Position numbers and translations under genes: made by a program. Source: an uncultured Actinomycetes bacterium (lineage in GTDB: Bacteria; Actinomycetota; Actinomycetes; Nanopelagicales; Nanopelagicaceae). Taken from it: a stretch of 5,368 nucleotides of DNA. The notes under the pieces were generated by a model. The model worked only from the letters and a program-made list of their open reading frames with translations, ran no database searches and was not told where the DNA came from. Location of the stretch: positions 1-5,368 of the forward strand of contig CAIMBV010000172.1 in the NCBI GenBank assembly GCA_903839355.1, in the 5' to 3' direction. Shown in pieces: positions 1 through 5,368 of this stretch. Each line of letters begins with the position of its first letter. Position 1 is the stretch's first letter.

Positions 1-553
1 ATGCACCTTTCAGCAAAGGTAATACTTCGAGAGCAGAACTCTCAAAGTTCTTTCCCTTTTGCGCTGCGATAAGCGCAGTCATAATTTCAGTATCAGTTGT
101 GGCGTTCATGCTGTTATCGCTCTTAGGAGCGATCTTTGCAAGTGTCTCTGCCAGATCTCCCGTATTGGTCAAATTTCCGTTGTGAGCGAGCGCAAGAGTT
201 CCGTGATCAGTTGATCGCAATGTTGGTTGCGCATTAGCCCAGGTCGATGAACCTGTTGTTGAGTAACGACAATGTCCGATCGCTAAATTTCCAGTGAGCG
301 TTGCTAAATCATTTTCAGTAAATACCTGCGAGACCAGACCCATATCTTTATAGACAACAATTCGCTTGCCATCAGATGTTGCAATACCCGCTGATTCTTG
401 ACCGCGATGTTGCAACGCATAGAGTCCATAAAAAGTTAGTTTTGCGACTTCTTCATCAGGGGCCCAGACACCAAATACGCCACACTCATCTTGAGGACCT
501 TTTTCACCAGGGAAAGTCTCGAAGGTGAGTTTTCCATCTGGGCGCTTTGTCAC
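1..553 (-). CDS. purF: Amidophosphoribosyltransferase (PurF), N-terminal part, truncated by window edge
   Basis: PurF catalyses the first committed step of purine synthesis, using glutamine and PRPP to make 5-phosphoribosylamine in the cytosol. Only the first 184 codons are present; the rest, including the PRPP-binding domain, lies beyond base 1. What is visible is a class-II (Ntn) glutamine amidotransferase domain: ECGVFG with the probable catalytic Cys at 24, LQHRGQESAGI at 47-57, GHCRYSTTG at 93-101, AHNGNLTN at 123-130 and TDTE at 153-156. Family knowledge says a propeptide is cleaved so that this Cys becomes the N-terminal nucleophile; here the propeptide would be 23 residues, longer than the 11 of Bacillus subtilis. 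The start is GTG at 553-551, overlapping the upstream stop codon as GTGA, with AGGA at 564-561 seven bases before it. The first residues (TKRPDGKLTFETFPGEKGPQDE) read smoothly into the conserved domain. Identity is secure; only the exact start is slightly open. Confidence 0.97.
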   Translation of the reverse strand, partial: MTKRPDGKLTFETFPGEKGPQDECGVFGVWAPDEEVAKLTFYGLYALQHRGQESAGIATSDGKRIVVYKDMGLVSQVFTENDLATLTGNLAIGHCRYSTTGSSTWANAQPTLRSTDHGTLALAHNGNLTNTGDLAETLAKIAPKSDNSMNATTDTEIMTALIAAQKGKNFESSALEVLPLLKGA

Positions 554-864
554 TCTGCAATCCTAATTGTCGCGGCAGCCTGCTGAAACAACTGAGAGAG
601 ATCGGAGCGTTCCCCGCTGGCTGTAATACGACCATCTCGAATTCCATCAGACCATTCGAGTGAACCATCTAAGAGACCAATCAATTCATCTGCTCCCATC
701 TCAACTACGTTAGGCGGAGTACCTCGAGTGTGCTTTGGACCTTCGCAGCATTGAATTGCGGCATATGGAGGGATTCGAAGTTCTACGGCGTGACCCGGTG
801 CGATCTGGCTGATCTGCTCCAAGAGCGCCTTGACCTGCACCAGCACTAAAGGGTCGCGGGCCAT
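550..864 (-). CDS. SCP2-like (sterol carrier family) small protein of the actinobacterial purine operon
   Basis: This 104-residue protein has no signal peptide or membrane segment, so it is probably cytosolic. It resembles the small actinobacterial proteins annotated as sterol carrier family or bacterial SCP orthologue (I recall these as Pfam SCP_3), found next to purF; Mycobacterium tuberculosis Rv0807 is the positional counterpart. The recognisable core is VELRIPPYAAIQC at 27-39 followed by GPKHTRGTPPNVVE at 42-55, then a conserved-looking tail LEWSDGIRDGRITASGERSDLS at 69-90. Its biochemical function is unknown. The SCP2 resemblance suggests a hydrophobic-ligand pocket, but nothing in the sequence shows that a sterol is bound. 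The ATG at 864-862 is supported by AAGGAG five bases upstream, and the gene sits nine bases after purL and overlaps purF by four bases, so it is co-transcribed and probably translationally coupled to purF. A role tied to PurF or purine flux is inference from this linkage only. Confidence 0.85.
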   Translation of the reverse strand: MARDPLVLVQVKALLEQISQIAPGHAVELRIPPYAAIQCCEGPKHTRGTPPNVVEMGADELIGLLDGSLEWSDGIRDGRITASGERSDLSQLFQQAAATIRIAE

Positions 865-869
865 TGGTG

Positions 870-875
870 CTCCTT
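870..875 (-). promoter_or_regulatory. Strong Shine-Dalgarno of the SCP-like gene, overlapping the purL stop
   Basis: Reading on the minus strand, TAAGGAGCACCAATG carries the purL stop TAA (876-874), a six-base AAGGAG and, five bases later, the ATG of the SCP-like gene. It is the strongest ribosome binding site in the window and stands at the only junction that is a gap rather than an overlap. This suggests independent initiation on the same mRNA. Confidence 0.8.
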
Positions 876-3111
876 ATCCGAAGAGCCGAGGAAGTGTTTC
901 GGTATGTGCGGTGCGAAGTTCGGTGAGAGGAATGACCGCCTCATTGATGACCAGGCTATCCCCTCCGGTAATTCCGAGCTCATGCATCGGTACTTCGTAT
1001 TTGGTGGCGAGAGTGGCAAGCGCCTCGTGGTTCTTGGGGTCGACCGTGATGAGGACTCGTCCAGGGGTTTCACTGAAGAGAGCGGCGGCCACGCCACCTG
1101 GGATGTACTCGCCAGGCAGTGAGATTGTGGCTCCCACCCCATTTCGAAGGGTGGCTTCTGTGAGCGCGGCTGCCAAACCACCGTCGCTAAGGTCATGTGC
1201 TGACTCAAAGAGTGGTTGTGCCTCAAGTAGAAGGTTGATCAGACGAACTTCGGCGGCAATATCTGGGGTTGGGGCGTGATCGCCCATCTGTCCATAGAGG
1301 TGAGCCCACTCAGATCCGCTGAAATTATCTGCGGTATTTCCTAGTTGGAAGATCTGCAGCCCTGCAGCAGGGATACCCATCTTGGTGCGAGTGGTGACAT
1401 CTTGGATAACTCCGAGCACACCAATTACTGGTGTCGGCAAGATTGCGACACTTCCAGTCTGGTTATAGAAGGAGACGTTGCCACCAGTTACTGGAAGCCC
1501 CATCTCCAAACAGATATCTGCCAAGCCGCGAACTGTCTCGGCGAATTGCCACATCACTCCTGGATCCTCAGGGGAGCCGAAGTTAAGACAGTTTGTTACA
1601 GCAAGTGGTTTGGCTCCGGTTGTAGCAATGTTGCGACATGATTCAAGGAGCGCCAACTTTGCGCCGTTGTATGGATCAAGGTAAGACCAACGAGCGTTTG
1701 CATCTGTTGAGATCGCAACGCCCAGATTTGTCTTCTCATCAATGCGCACCATTCCAGAATCTTCTGGTTGAGCTAACACTGAATTGCCTTGAACGTATCG
1801 ATCATATTGATCCGTAACCCAAGACTTGTCAGCGATATTTGGTGATGAGATCAATTTCAAAAGTTCGGACTTAATCGCATCTGCCGAATCAACAGCAGGT
1901 AATGATGTTGGAGTAAGTGAATCTAGATATGCAGGTTTTGCAATGGGGCGGTTATAGACCGGACCATCATGTGCGACGGTTCGAGGTGGAACATCAACGA
2001 TGAGTTCGCCATTGAAGGTAATTTCAAGGCGTGTGCCTTCGGTAACTTCACCAATAACAGTTGCTGTTACATCCCACTTCTTACAAATCTGCATGAAGCG
2101 AGCCAACTTTGCAGGCTCGATAATCGCGCACATGCGCTCTTGTGACTCAGACATCAGAATTTCTTCAGGTGACAATGAGGGATCACGCAACGGAACTTTC
2201 TCAAGTTGGATCGACATTCCGCCAGAACCAGCAGATGCTAGTTCACTGGTTGCGCATGAAAGTCCAGCGCCACCTAGATCTTGAATACCTACTACCAAGT
2301 CCTCGGCAAATATCTCCAGAGAACATTCAATGAGAACTTTTTCAGCGAAGGGATCGCCCACTTGTACTGAAGGACGTTTTGCTGCTTTACCTGATGCAAA
2401 AGTCTCTGAAGCAAGCACTGATACTCCGCCGATTCCATCTCCTCCGGTCTTGGCACCAAAGAGCACCACTAAATTGCCGGTTCCATGAGCGGTTGCTAAC
2501 TTGATATCTTCATGGCGCATCACGCCAACGCACAAGGCATTTACTAGTGGATTACCTGCATAAGTAGCGTCAAATACCACTTCTCCGCCGATATTTGGAA
2601 GGCCCAAGCAATTTCCGTAACCACCTACACCAGCGACAATTCCTGGCAGTACGCGATGCGTATCGGGGGCATCTGCAGGACCAAAACGGAGTGGATCCAT
2701 AACAGCGATGGGACGTGCGCCCATCGTCAAAATATCGCGAACGATTCCACCGACGCCAGTTGCTGCGCCTTGATATGGCTCAACAAAAGATGGGTGGTTG
2801 TGAGACTCGATTTTGAAGGTGACTGCGTAACCCTGACCGATATCAACAACACCTGCGTTCTCACCTATACCCACAAGCAGCGCATCGGAGTGCGGAGCCT
2901 TCTCGCCAAATTGTTTTAAATGTACCTTAGATGATTTGTAGGAACAGTGTTCAGACCACATCACCGAATACATGGCGAGTTCAGATGCAGTCGGACGTCG
3001 ACCTAAAATCTCATTGATGCGAGCGTACTCATCCTCTTTGAGTCCAAGCTCGCGCCATGGCTGAACTACTTCGGGATGTGCTGCAGCATTTGCAACAGTA
3101 TCGAGCGCCAT
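874..3111 (-). CDS. purL: Phosphoribosylformylglycinamidine synthase subunit PurL (small type)
   Basis: PurL is the ATP-dependent synthase subunit that converts FGAR to FGAM with ammonia delivered from PurQ, in complex with PurS. At 745 residues it is the small-type PurL of Bacillus and actinobacteria, not the roughly 1300-residue fused form of enterobacteria, which fits the separate purS and purQ genes beside it. Two AIRS-like halves are visible. The first has [11 protein letters not shown] at 52-62 with the conserved His at 55, ESHNHP at 102-107, a [12 protein letters not shown] stretch at 115-126, a glycine-rich [11 protein letters not shown] at 219-229 and [13 protein letters not shown] at 278-290. 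The second has [10 protein letters not shown] near 435-444, [10 protein letters not shown] near 541-550 and DLSDGG near 638-645. Both halves look intact. The ATG shares one base with the purQ stop (TAATG); only a weak GGTGGG lies six bases upstream, so translation probably depends on coupling to purQ. The 3' fifth of the gene is clearly richer in G+C than the rest. Confidence 0.98.
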   Translation of the reverse strand: MALDTVANAAAHPEVVQPWRELGLKEDEYARINEILGRRPTASELAMYSVMWSEHCSYKSSKVHLKQFGEKAPHSDALLVGIGENAGVVDIGQGYAVTFKIESHNHPSFVEPYQGAATGVGGIVRDILTMGARPIAVMDPLRFGPADAPDTHRVLPGIVAGVGGYGNCLGLPNIGGEVVFDATYAGNPLVNALCVGVMRHEDIKLATAHGTGNLVVLFGAKTGGDGIGGVSVLASETFASGKAAKRPSVQVGDPFAEKVLIECSLEIFAEDLVVGIQDLGGAGLSCATSELASAGSGGMSIQLEKVPLRDPSLSPEEILMSESQERMCAIIEPAKLARFMQICKKWDVTATVIGEVTEGTRLEITFNGELIVDVPPRTVAHDGPVYNRPIAKPAYLDSLTPTSLPAVDSADAIKSELLKLISSPNIADKSWVTDQYDRYVQGNSVLAQPEDSGMVRIDEKTNLGVAISTDANARWSYLDPYNGAKLALLESCRNIATTGAKPLAVTNCLNFGSPEDPGVMWQFAETVRGLADICLEMGLPVTGGNVSFYNQTGSVAILPTPVIGVLGVIQDVTTRTKMGIPAAGLQIFQLGNTADNFSGSEWAHLYGQMGDHAPTPDIAAEVRLINLLLEAQPLFESAHDLSDGGLAAALTEATLRNGVGATISLPGEYIPGGVAAALFSETPGRVLITVDPKNHEALATLATKYEVPMHELGITGGDSLVINEAVIPLTELRTAHTETLPRLFG

Positions 3112-3782
3112 TATCGACCCACCATGCTCTGAAGTATCGAGGTAAAGAATTTCAATCCATCTTCACTTGGACCAGTTAATGATTCAATTGCTTGCTCTGG
3201 ATGTGGCATCACGCCGACAACATTTCCACGCGCGTTTGTGATACCGGCGATATCGTTCTTGGAACCGTTGGGGTTCTTAACTGCGTAGCGAAGCACAACG
3301 CGACCCTCTGACTCCAGCTCTGCAAGAGTCTGTGCACTAGCCTGGAATGAACCTTCACCATTTTTGATTGGAATAACCAATCGATCTCCCTTGGCATAAC
3401 CCGATGTCCAGGGGGTCGAATTATTTTCAACGGTGAGTGGTTGATCGGTGCAGACAAAATGCAGACCTTGATTGCGAGTAAGTGCTCCAGGCAAAAGATG
3501 CGATTCGCAGAGAATCTGAAATCCATTGCAGATTCCAAGTACGGGAAATCCATGCTCAGCTGCGATGATGATCGATGACATGATCGGAGCAAAACGCGAA
3601 ATTGCACCGCAACGCAGGTAGTCACCATACGAAAATCCGCCAGGTAGGACAACAGCCTCTACCTCTTTTAAATCATCGCTGGCATGAAAGAGTGGAACCG
3701 GAGTTCCGCCGGCCAATCGAATCGCCCGAAGTGCGGATGTGTCATCTAGTGAACCTGGAAAAGTTACGACTCCAATGCGCAT
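3111..3782 (-). CDS. purQ: Phosphoribosylformylglycinamidine synthase glutaminase subunit PurQ
   Basis: PurQ hydrolyses glutamine and passes ammonia to PurL for FGAM formation. The 223-residue protein is a complete class-I (triad) glutamine amidotransferase of typical PurQ length. It opens with the family signature [12 protein letters not shown] (3-14), then has [18 protein letters not shown] (44-61), the nucleophile elbow [10 protein letters not shown] (82-91) with catalytic Cys85, and MPHPEQA (192-198) with the His194 and Glu196 of the triad. These match the triad positions known for Bacillus PurQ to within a residue or so. The ATG at 3782-3780 shares one base with the purS stop (TAATG); GAGG at 3790-3787 lies four bases before the start and AAAGG is a little further upstream. 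The gene in turn overlaps purL by one base, giving a purS-purQ-purL block whose products form one complex. Confidence 0.98.
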   Translation of the reverse strand: MRIGVVTFPGSLDDTSALRAIRLAGGTPVPLFHASDDLKEVEAVVLPGGFSYGDYLRCGAISRFAPIMSSIIIAAEHGFPVLGICNGFQILCESHLLPGALTRNQGLHFVCTDQPLTVENNSTPWTSGYAKGDRLVIPIKNGEGSFQASAQTLAELESEGRVVLRYAVKNPNGSKNDIAGITNARGNVVGVMPHPEQAIESLTGPSEDGLKFFTSILQSMVGR

Positions 3783-4027
3783 TAGGCCTCGACCTTTACT
3801 AGGTAGGTCTCGATTACCGGATTAGAGAGGAGAGTTTCGGCCGCCTTCTCAATATCGGCCAACTGTGCGGCCGTGGGAGTGCCTTCTACTTCAATTTCAA
3901 AGCGCTTACCTTGACGGACCGCCTTAGCAAAGGTGAATCCCAAGCGAGGCAGGGCTGCAGCAACGGCCTGTCCCTGTGGATCTAGGATCTCGGGCTTGAG
4001 CATAACTTCCACGACAATTGTGGCCAT
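3782..4027 (-). CDS. purS: Phosphoribosylformylglycinamidine synthase subunit PurS
   Basis: PurS is the small structural subunit that bridges PurQ and PurL in the three-part FGAM synthase and is thought to help ammonia transfer; it has no catalytic residues of its own. The 81-residue product has normal length and the expected pattern: a first beta strand [20 protein letters not shown] (3-22), ALPRLGF (25-31), then [13 protein letters not shown] (37-49) and a C-terminal helix-strand ending [13 protein letters not shown]. The start ATG at 4027-4025 shares one base with the purC stop (TAATG). A good AAGGA at 4039-4035, seven bases upstream, lies inside the last codons of purC, so this member can recruit ribosomes itself as well as by coupling. 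Confidence 0.97.
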   Translation of the reverse strand: MATIVVEVMLKPEILDPQGQAVAAALPRLGFTFAKAVRQGKRFEIEVEGTPTAAQLADIEKAAETLLSNPVIETYLVKVEA

Positions 4028-4878
4028 TAGATATTCCTTCCGGTCAGTATAGTGAAAGCCGCTTCGTATCGCTCGCGCGTCTTTTCAACGACCTCAGTTG
4101 GCAACTCGGGAGGAGGGCTCTTTCGATCCCATCCAGAGGCTAGGAGCCAATCGCGAACATATTGCTTATCAAATGATGGCTGAGCTCCACCTGGTTTCCA
4201 GGTATCAGCTGACCAAAATCTTGAAGAGTCAGGAGTTAAGGCCTCGTCGCCAAGGCATATCTTACCTTCGTGGTCTCGGCCGAATTCAAATTTAGTATCC
4301 GCCAAGATAATTCCGCGAGTCGCCGCATAATCATGTGCCGTTGAATAGAGCAGAAGCGTCAGCTCTCGAAGTTTCTTTGCATCCTCTTCTCCGACAATAG
4401 TTGCAGCACGAGCAAAGGAGATATTTTCATCGTGATCCCCCACCTCAGCCTTTGTTGCGGGCGTAAAAATGTTCTCGGGAAGTTTAGATCCATCGAGCAA
4501 ACCTGCAGGGATTTCTATGCCGGTGACCGATTGCGATTTTTGATATTCAACCCAACCCGAACCTGTCAGATAACCACGCGCCACACATTCAATCGGAAAC
4601 ATTTCCAGTGGCTTAACAATTACCGCACGATCTTTTACGCTGCTTGGCACATTAGTTGAGATTAGATGATTCGGAACTAAATCAGAGAACATCTCAAACC
4701 AAAAGAGAGAGAGCTGAGTTAATAATTTTCCCTTGCCAGGAATAGGAGTTGGCAAGATGTAATCAAATGCCGAGATGCGATCGCTAGCGACGATTAAGAG
4801 TTCGCCACTGATATTTGTATAAAGATCACGAACCTTTCCGCTGCGCAGATGGTTCCAGCCCTCAATCACGGTGCTCAC
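4027..4878 (-). CDS. purC: Phosphoribosylaminoimidazole-succinocarboxamide synthase (SAICAR synthetase)
   Basis: PurC uses ATP to join aspartate to CAIR, giving SAICAR. The 283-residue product belongs to the longer form of the family (about 280-300 residues, as in yeast Ade1 and actinobacteria) rather than the roughly 240-residue E. coli/Bacillus form. Visible motifs are GKVRDLY at 14-20, the ATP-site SDRISAFD at 32-39, ECVARGYLTGSGW at 97-109, TPATKAEVGDHDENISF at 139-155, ILADTKFEFG at 191-200 and LGDEALTPDSSRFW at 209-222, all intact. The start is uncertain. The GTG at 4878-4876 overlaps the purB stop as GTGA but has no Shine-Dalgarno before it. A second GTG three codons later (4869-4867) is preceded by AGGTGAG and CACC, would give 280 residues, and would leave a five-base gap after purB. 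No conserved residue distinguishes the two. The 3' end overlaps purS by one base. Confidence 0.97.
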   Translation of the reverse strand: MSTVIEGWNHLRSGKVRDLYTNISGELLIVASDRISAFDYILPTPIPGKGKLLTQLSLFWFEMFSDLVPNHLISTNVPSSVKDRAVIVKPLEMFPIECVARGYLTGSGWVEYQKSQSVTGIEIPAGLLDGSKLPENIFTPATKAEVGDHDENISFARAATIVGEEDAKKLRELTLLLYSTAHDYAATRGIILADTKFEFGRDHEGKICLGDEALTPDSSRFWSADTWKPGGAQPSFDKQYVRDWLLASGWDRKSPPPELPTEVVEKTRERYEAAFTILTGRNI

Positions 4879-4880
4879 CT
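4867..4880 (-). promoter_or_regulatory. Start region of purC: Shine-Dalgarno favouring the second GTG
   Basis: On the minus strand this reads AGGTGAGCACCGTG. The first GTG (4878-4876) lies inside the AGGTGAG block, which resembles a ribosome binding site, while the second GTG (4869-4867) follows it after four bases. The context parallels the AAGGAGCACCAATG of the SCP-like gene in this window. The second GTG may therefore be the true start, though a four-base overlap start at the first GTG remains possible. Confidence 0.5.
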
Positions 4881-5368
4881 AATGCTAGATGGGCGGTATT
4901 GCGCCGCAGCGGCGTGCTTAGATGTAATCGCCTCAATGCGATTGATAACGCGGGTTGTCTGAGCCATGGCATCACCGGTGAATTCAAGCGGCGATGAGAG
5001 GAGAGCTTGCAATTCATTCTTATCCAGCGGAATACGAGGATCTGCGGCAAGTGCATCAATCATGGTGTTTGGTTTGCCGGCACGAATTCCAAGTGCCGCT
5101 GCGACTGCATGCTCCTTGATCGCTTCATGCGCCACCTCGCGGCCCACTCCTGCTTTAACTGCTGCGACTAAAATCTTTGTGGTTGCCAAGAAAGGTAGAT
5201 AGCGCGTTAATTCCGCATTTATTACCTCTGGAAAGGCACCAAACTCTCCCAGCACCGTCATGAATGTCTCAAGAAGACCATCGATTGCGTAAAAGGCATC
5301 TGGGAGTGCGACTCGACGAACAACGCTACAAGAGACATCGCCCTCATTCCAAATGTTCTCACTAGATC
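4875..5368 (-). CDS. purB: Adenylosuccinate lyase (PurB), C-terminal part, truncated by window edge
   Basis: PurB is a fumarase/aspartase-superfamily lyase acting twice in the pathway: it removes fumarate from SAICAR to give AICAR and from adenylosuccinate to give AMP. The reading frame is open to the window edge, so the gene begins beyond base 5368 and only the last 163 codons are seen. The first visible residues, SSENIWNEGDVSCSVVRRVALPD, match the region just after the flexible signature loop of the family. They are followed by DGLLETFMTVLGEFGAFPEVI, RYLPFLATTKILVAAVKAGVGREVAHEAIKEHA and a C-terminal helical tail ending in AAQYRPSSIR. The internal Met at 5261-5259 is not a start, because conserved sequence continues upstream of it in frame. 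The stop TGA at 4877-4875 overlaps the first possible purC GTG. Adjacent purB and purC encode consecutive pathway steps, and the pairing is also seen in other actinobacteria. Confidence 0.95.
   Translation of the reverse strand, partial: SSENIWNEGDVSCSVVRRVALPDAFYAIDGLLETFMTVLGEFGAFPEVINAELTRYLPFLATTKILVAAVKAGVGREVAHEAIKEHAVAAALGIRAGKPNTMIDALAADPRIPLDKNELQALLSSPLEFTGDAMAQTTRVINRIEAITSKHAAAAQYRPSSIR

Noticed and set aside
865..873. The purL/SCP-like gap as a site for a promoter or terminator
   Set aside because: Nine bases are too few, there is no hairpin, and the bases are accounted for by the Shine-Dalgarno and its spacer.
846..1226. 126-codon minus-strand open frame inside purL
   Set aside because: It is an out-of-frame reading of purL, whose own frame carries the conserved motifs; no ribosome binding site or known domain supports it.
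830..1279. 149-codon open frame on the plus strand opposite the purL 3' end
   Set aside because: It lies antisense to conserved PurL and SCP-like coding sequence, has a low-complexity Ser/Arg/Ala-rich product without recognisable motifs, and is explained by the local G+C rise.
3209..3652. 147-codon minus-strand open frame inside purQ
   Set aside because: It is a shifted reading of purQ, which is intact in its own frame with the full Cys-His-Glu triad.
4815..5202. Several short open frames on both strands across purB and the start of purC
   Set aside because: They overlap conserved PurB and PurC sequence in other frames or antisense and show no recognisable protein features.
5259..5261. ATG inside purB as a possible start of a separate 128-residue protein
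   Set aside because: The frame stays open upstream to the window edge and encodes conserved PurB residues (NIWNEGDVSCSVVRRVALPD), so this is an internal Met of a gene cut by the window.
1..5368. An undescribed system, mobile element, CRISPR array, RNA gene or phage-defence locus
   Set aside because: The window is filled by seven collinear pur-operon genes with intact motifs; I saw no direct repeats, inverted terminal repeats, tRNA-like folds or unexplained gaps.

Overview
The window is a compact stretch of a purine (IMP/AMP) biosynthesis operon, entirely on the minus strand. It reads from high to low coordinates as purB (3' end) - purC - purS - purQ - purL - SCP-like gene - purF (5' end). 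No stretch of more than 9 bases lies outside a coding region, so the window has no room for an intergenic promoter, terminator or RNA gene. The operon promoter should lie beyond the high-coordinate edge.

Layout: 5368-4875 is the C-terminal part of adenylosuccinate lyase (PurB). 4878-4027 is SAICAR synthetase (PurC). 4027-3782, 3782-3111 and 3111-874 are the three subunits of the Bacillus/actinobacterial-type FGAM synthase (PurS, PurQ and the small-type PurL). 864-550 is a small SCP2-like protein of unknown function. 553-1 is the N-terminal glutaminase part of amidophosphoribosyltransferase (PurF). Junctions are very tight: three TAATG one-base overlaps (purC/purS, purS/purQ, purQ/purL), two GTGA four-base overlaps (purB/purC as conventionally started, and SCP-like/purF), and one 9-base gap (purL/SCP-like) with a strong Shine-Dalgarno that overlaps the purL stop codon.

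How the genes work together: PurF commits PRPP to the pathway. PurS, PurQ and PurL together amidate FGAR to FGAM, with PurQ releasing ammonia from glutamine. PurC adds aspartate to CAIR, and PurB removes fumarate from SAICAR and from adenylosuccinate. Other pathway genes (purD, purN, purM, purE/K, purH) are not in the window; purM is often next to purF but would lie beyond base 1.

Organism: the small SCP-like protein between purL and purF, with its RIPPY...HTRGTPPNVVE motif, is an actinobacterial hallmark, and purB-purC-(S/Q)-L-SCP-F is the actinobacterial order. Base composition is about half G+C (46% over 1-540 and 48% over 1321-1860 by hand count), low for an actinomycete. With the extreme compaction this suggests a streamlined, moderate-GC actinobacterium, for example a freshwater Nanopelagicales (acI) lineage. 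That taxonomic placement is inference. I see no previously undescribed system here; the least explained element is the SCP-like gene.
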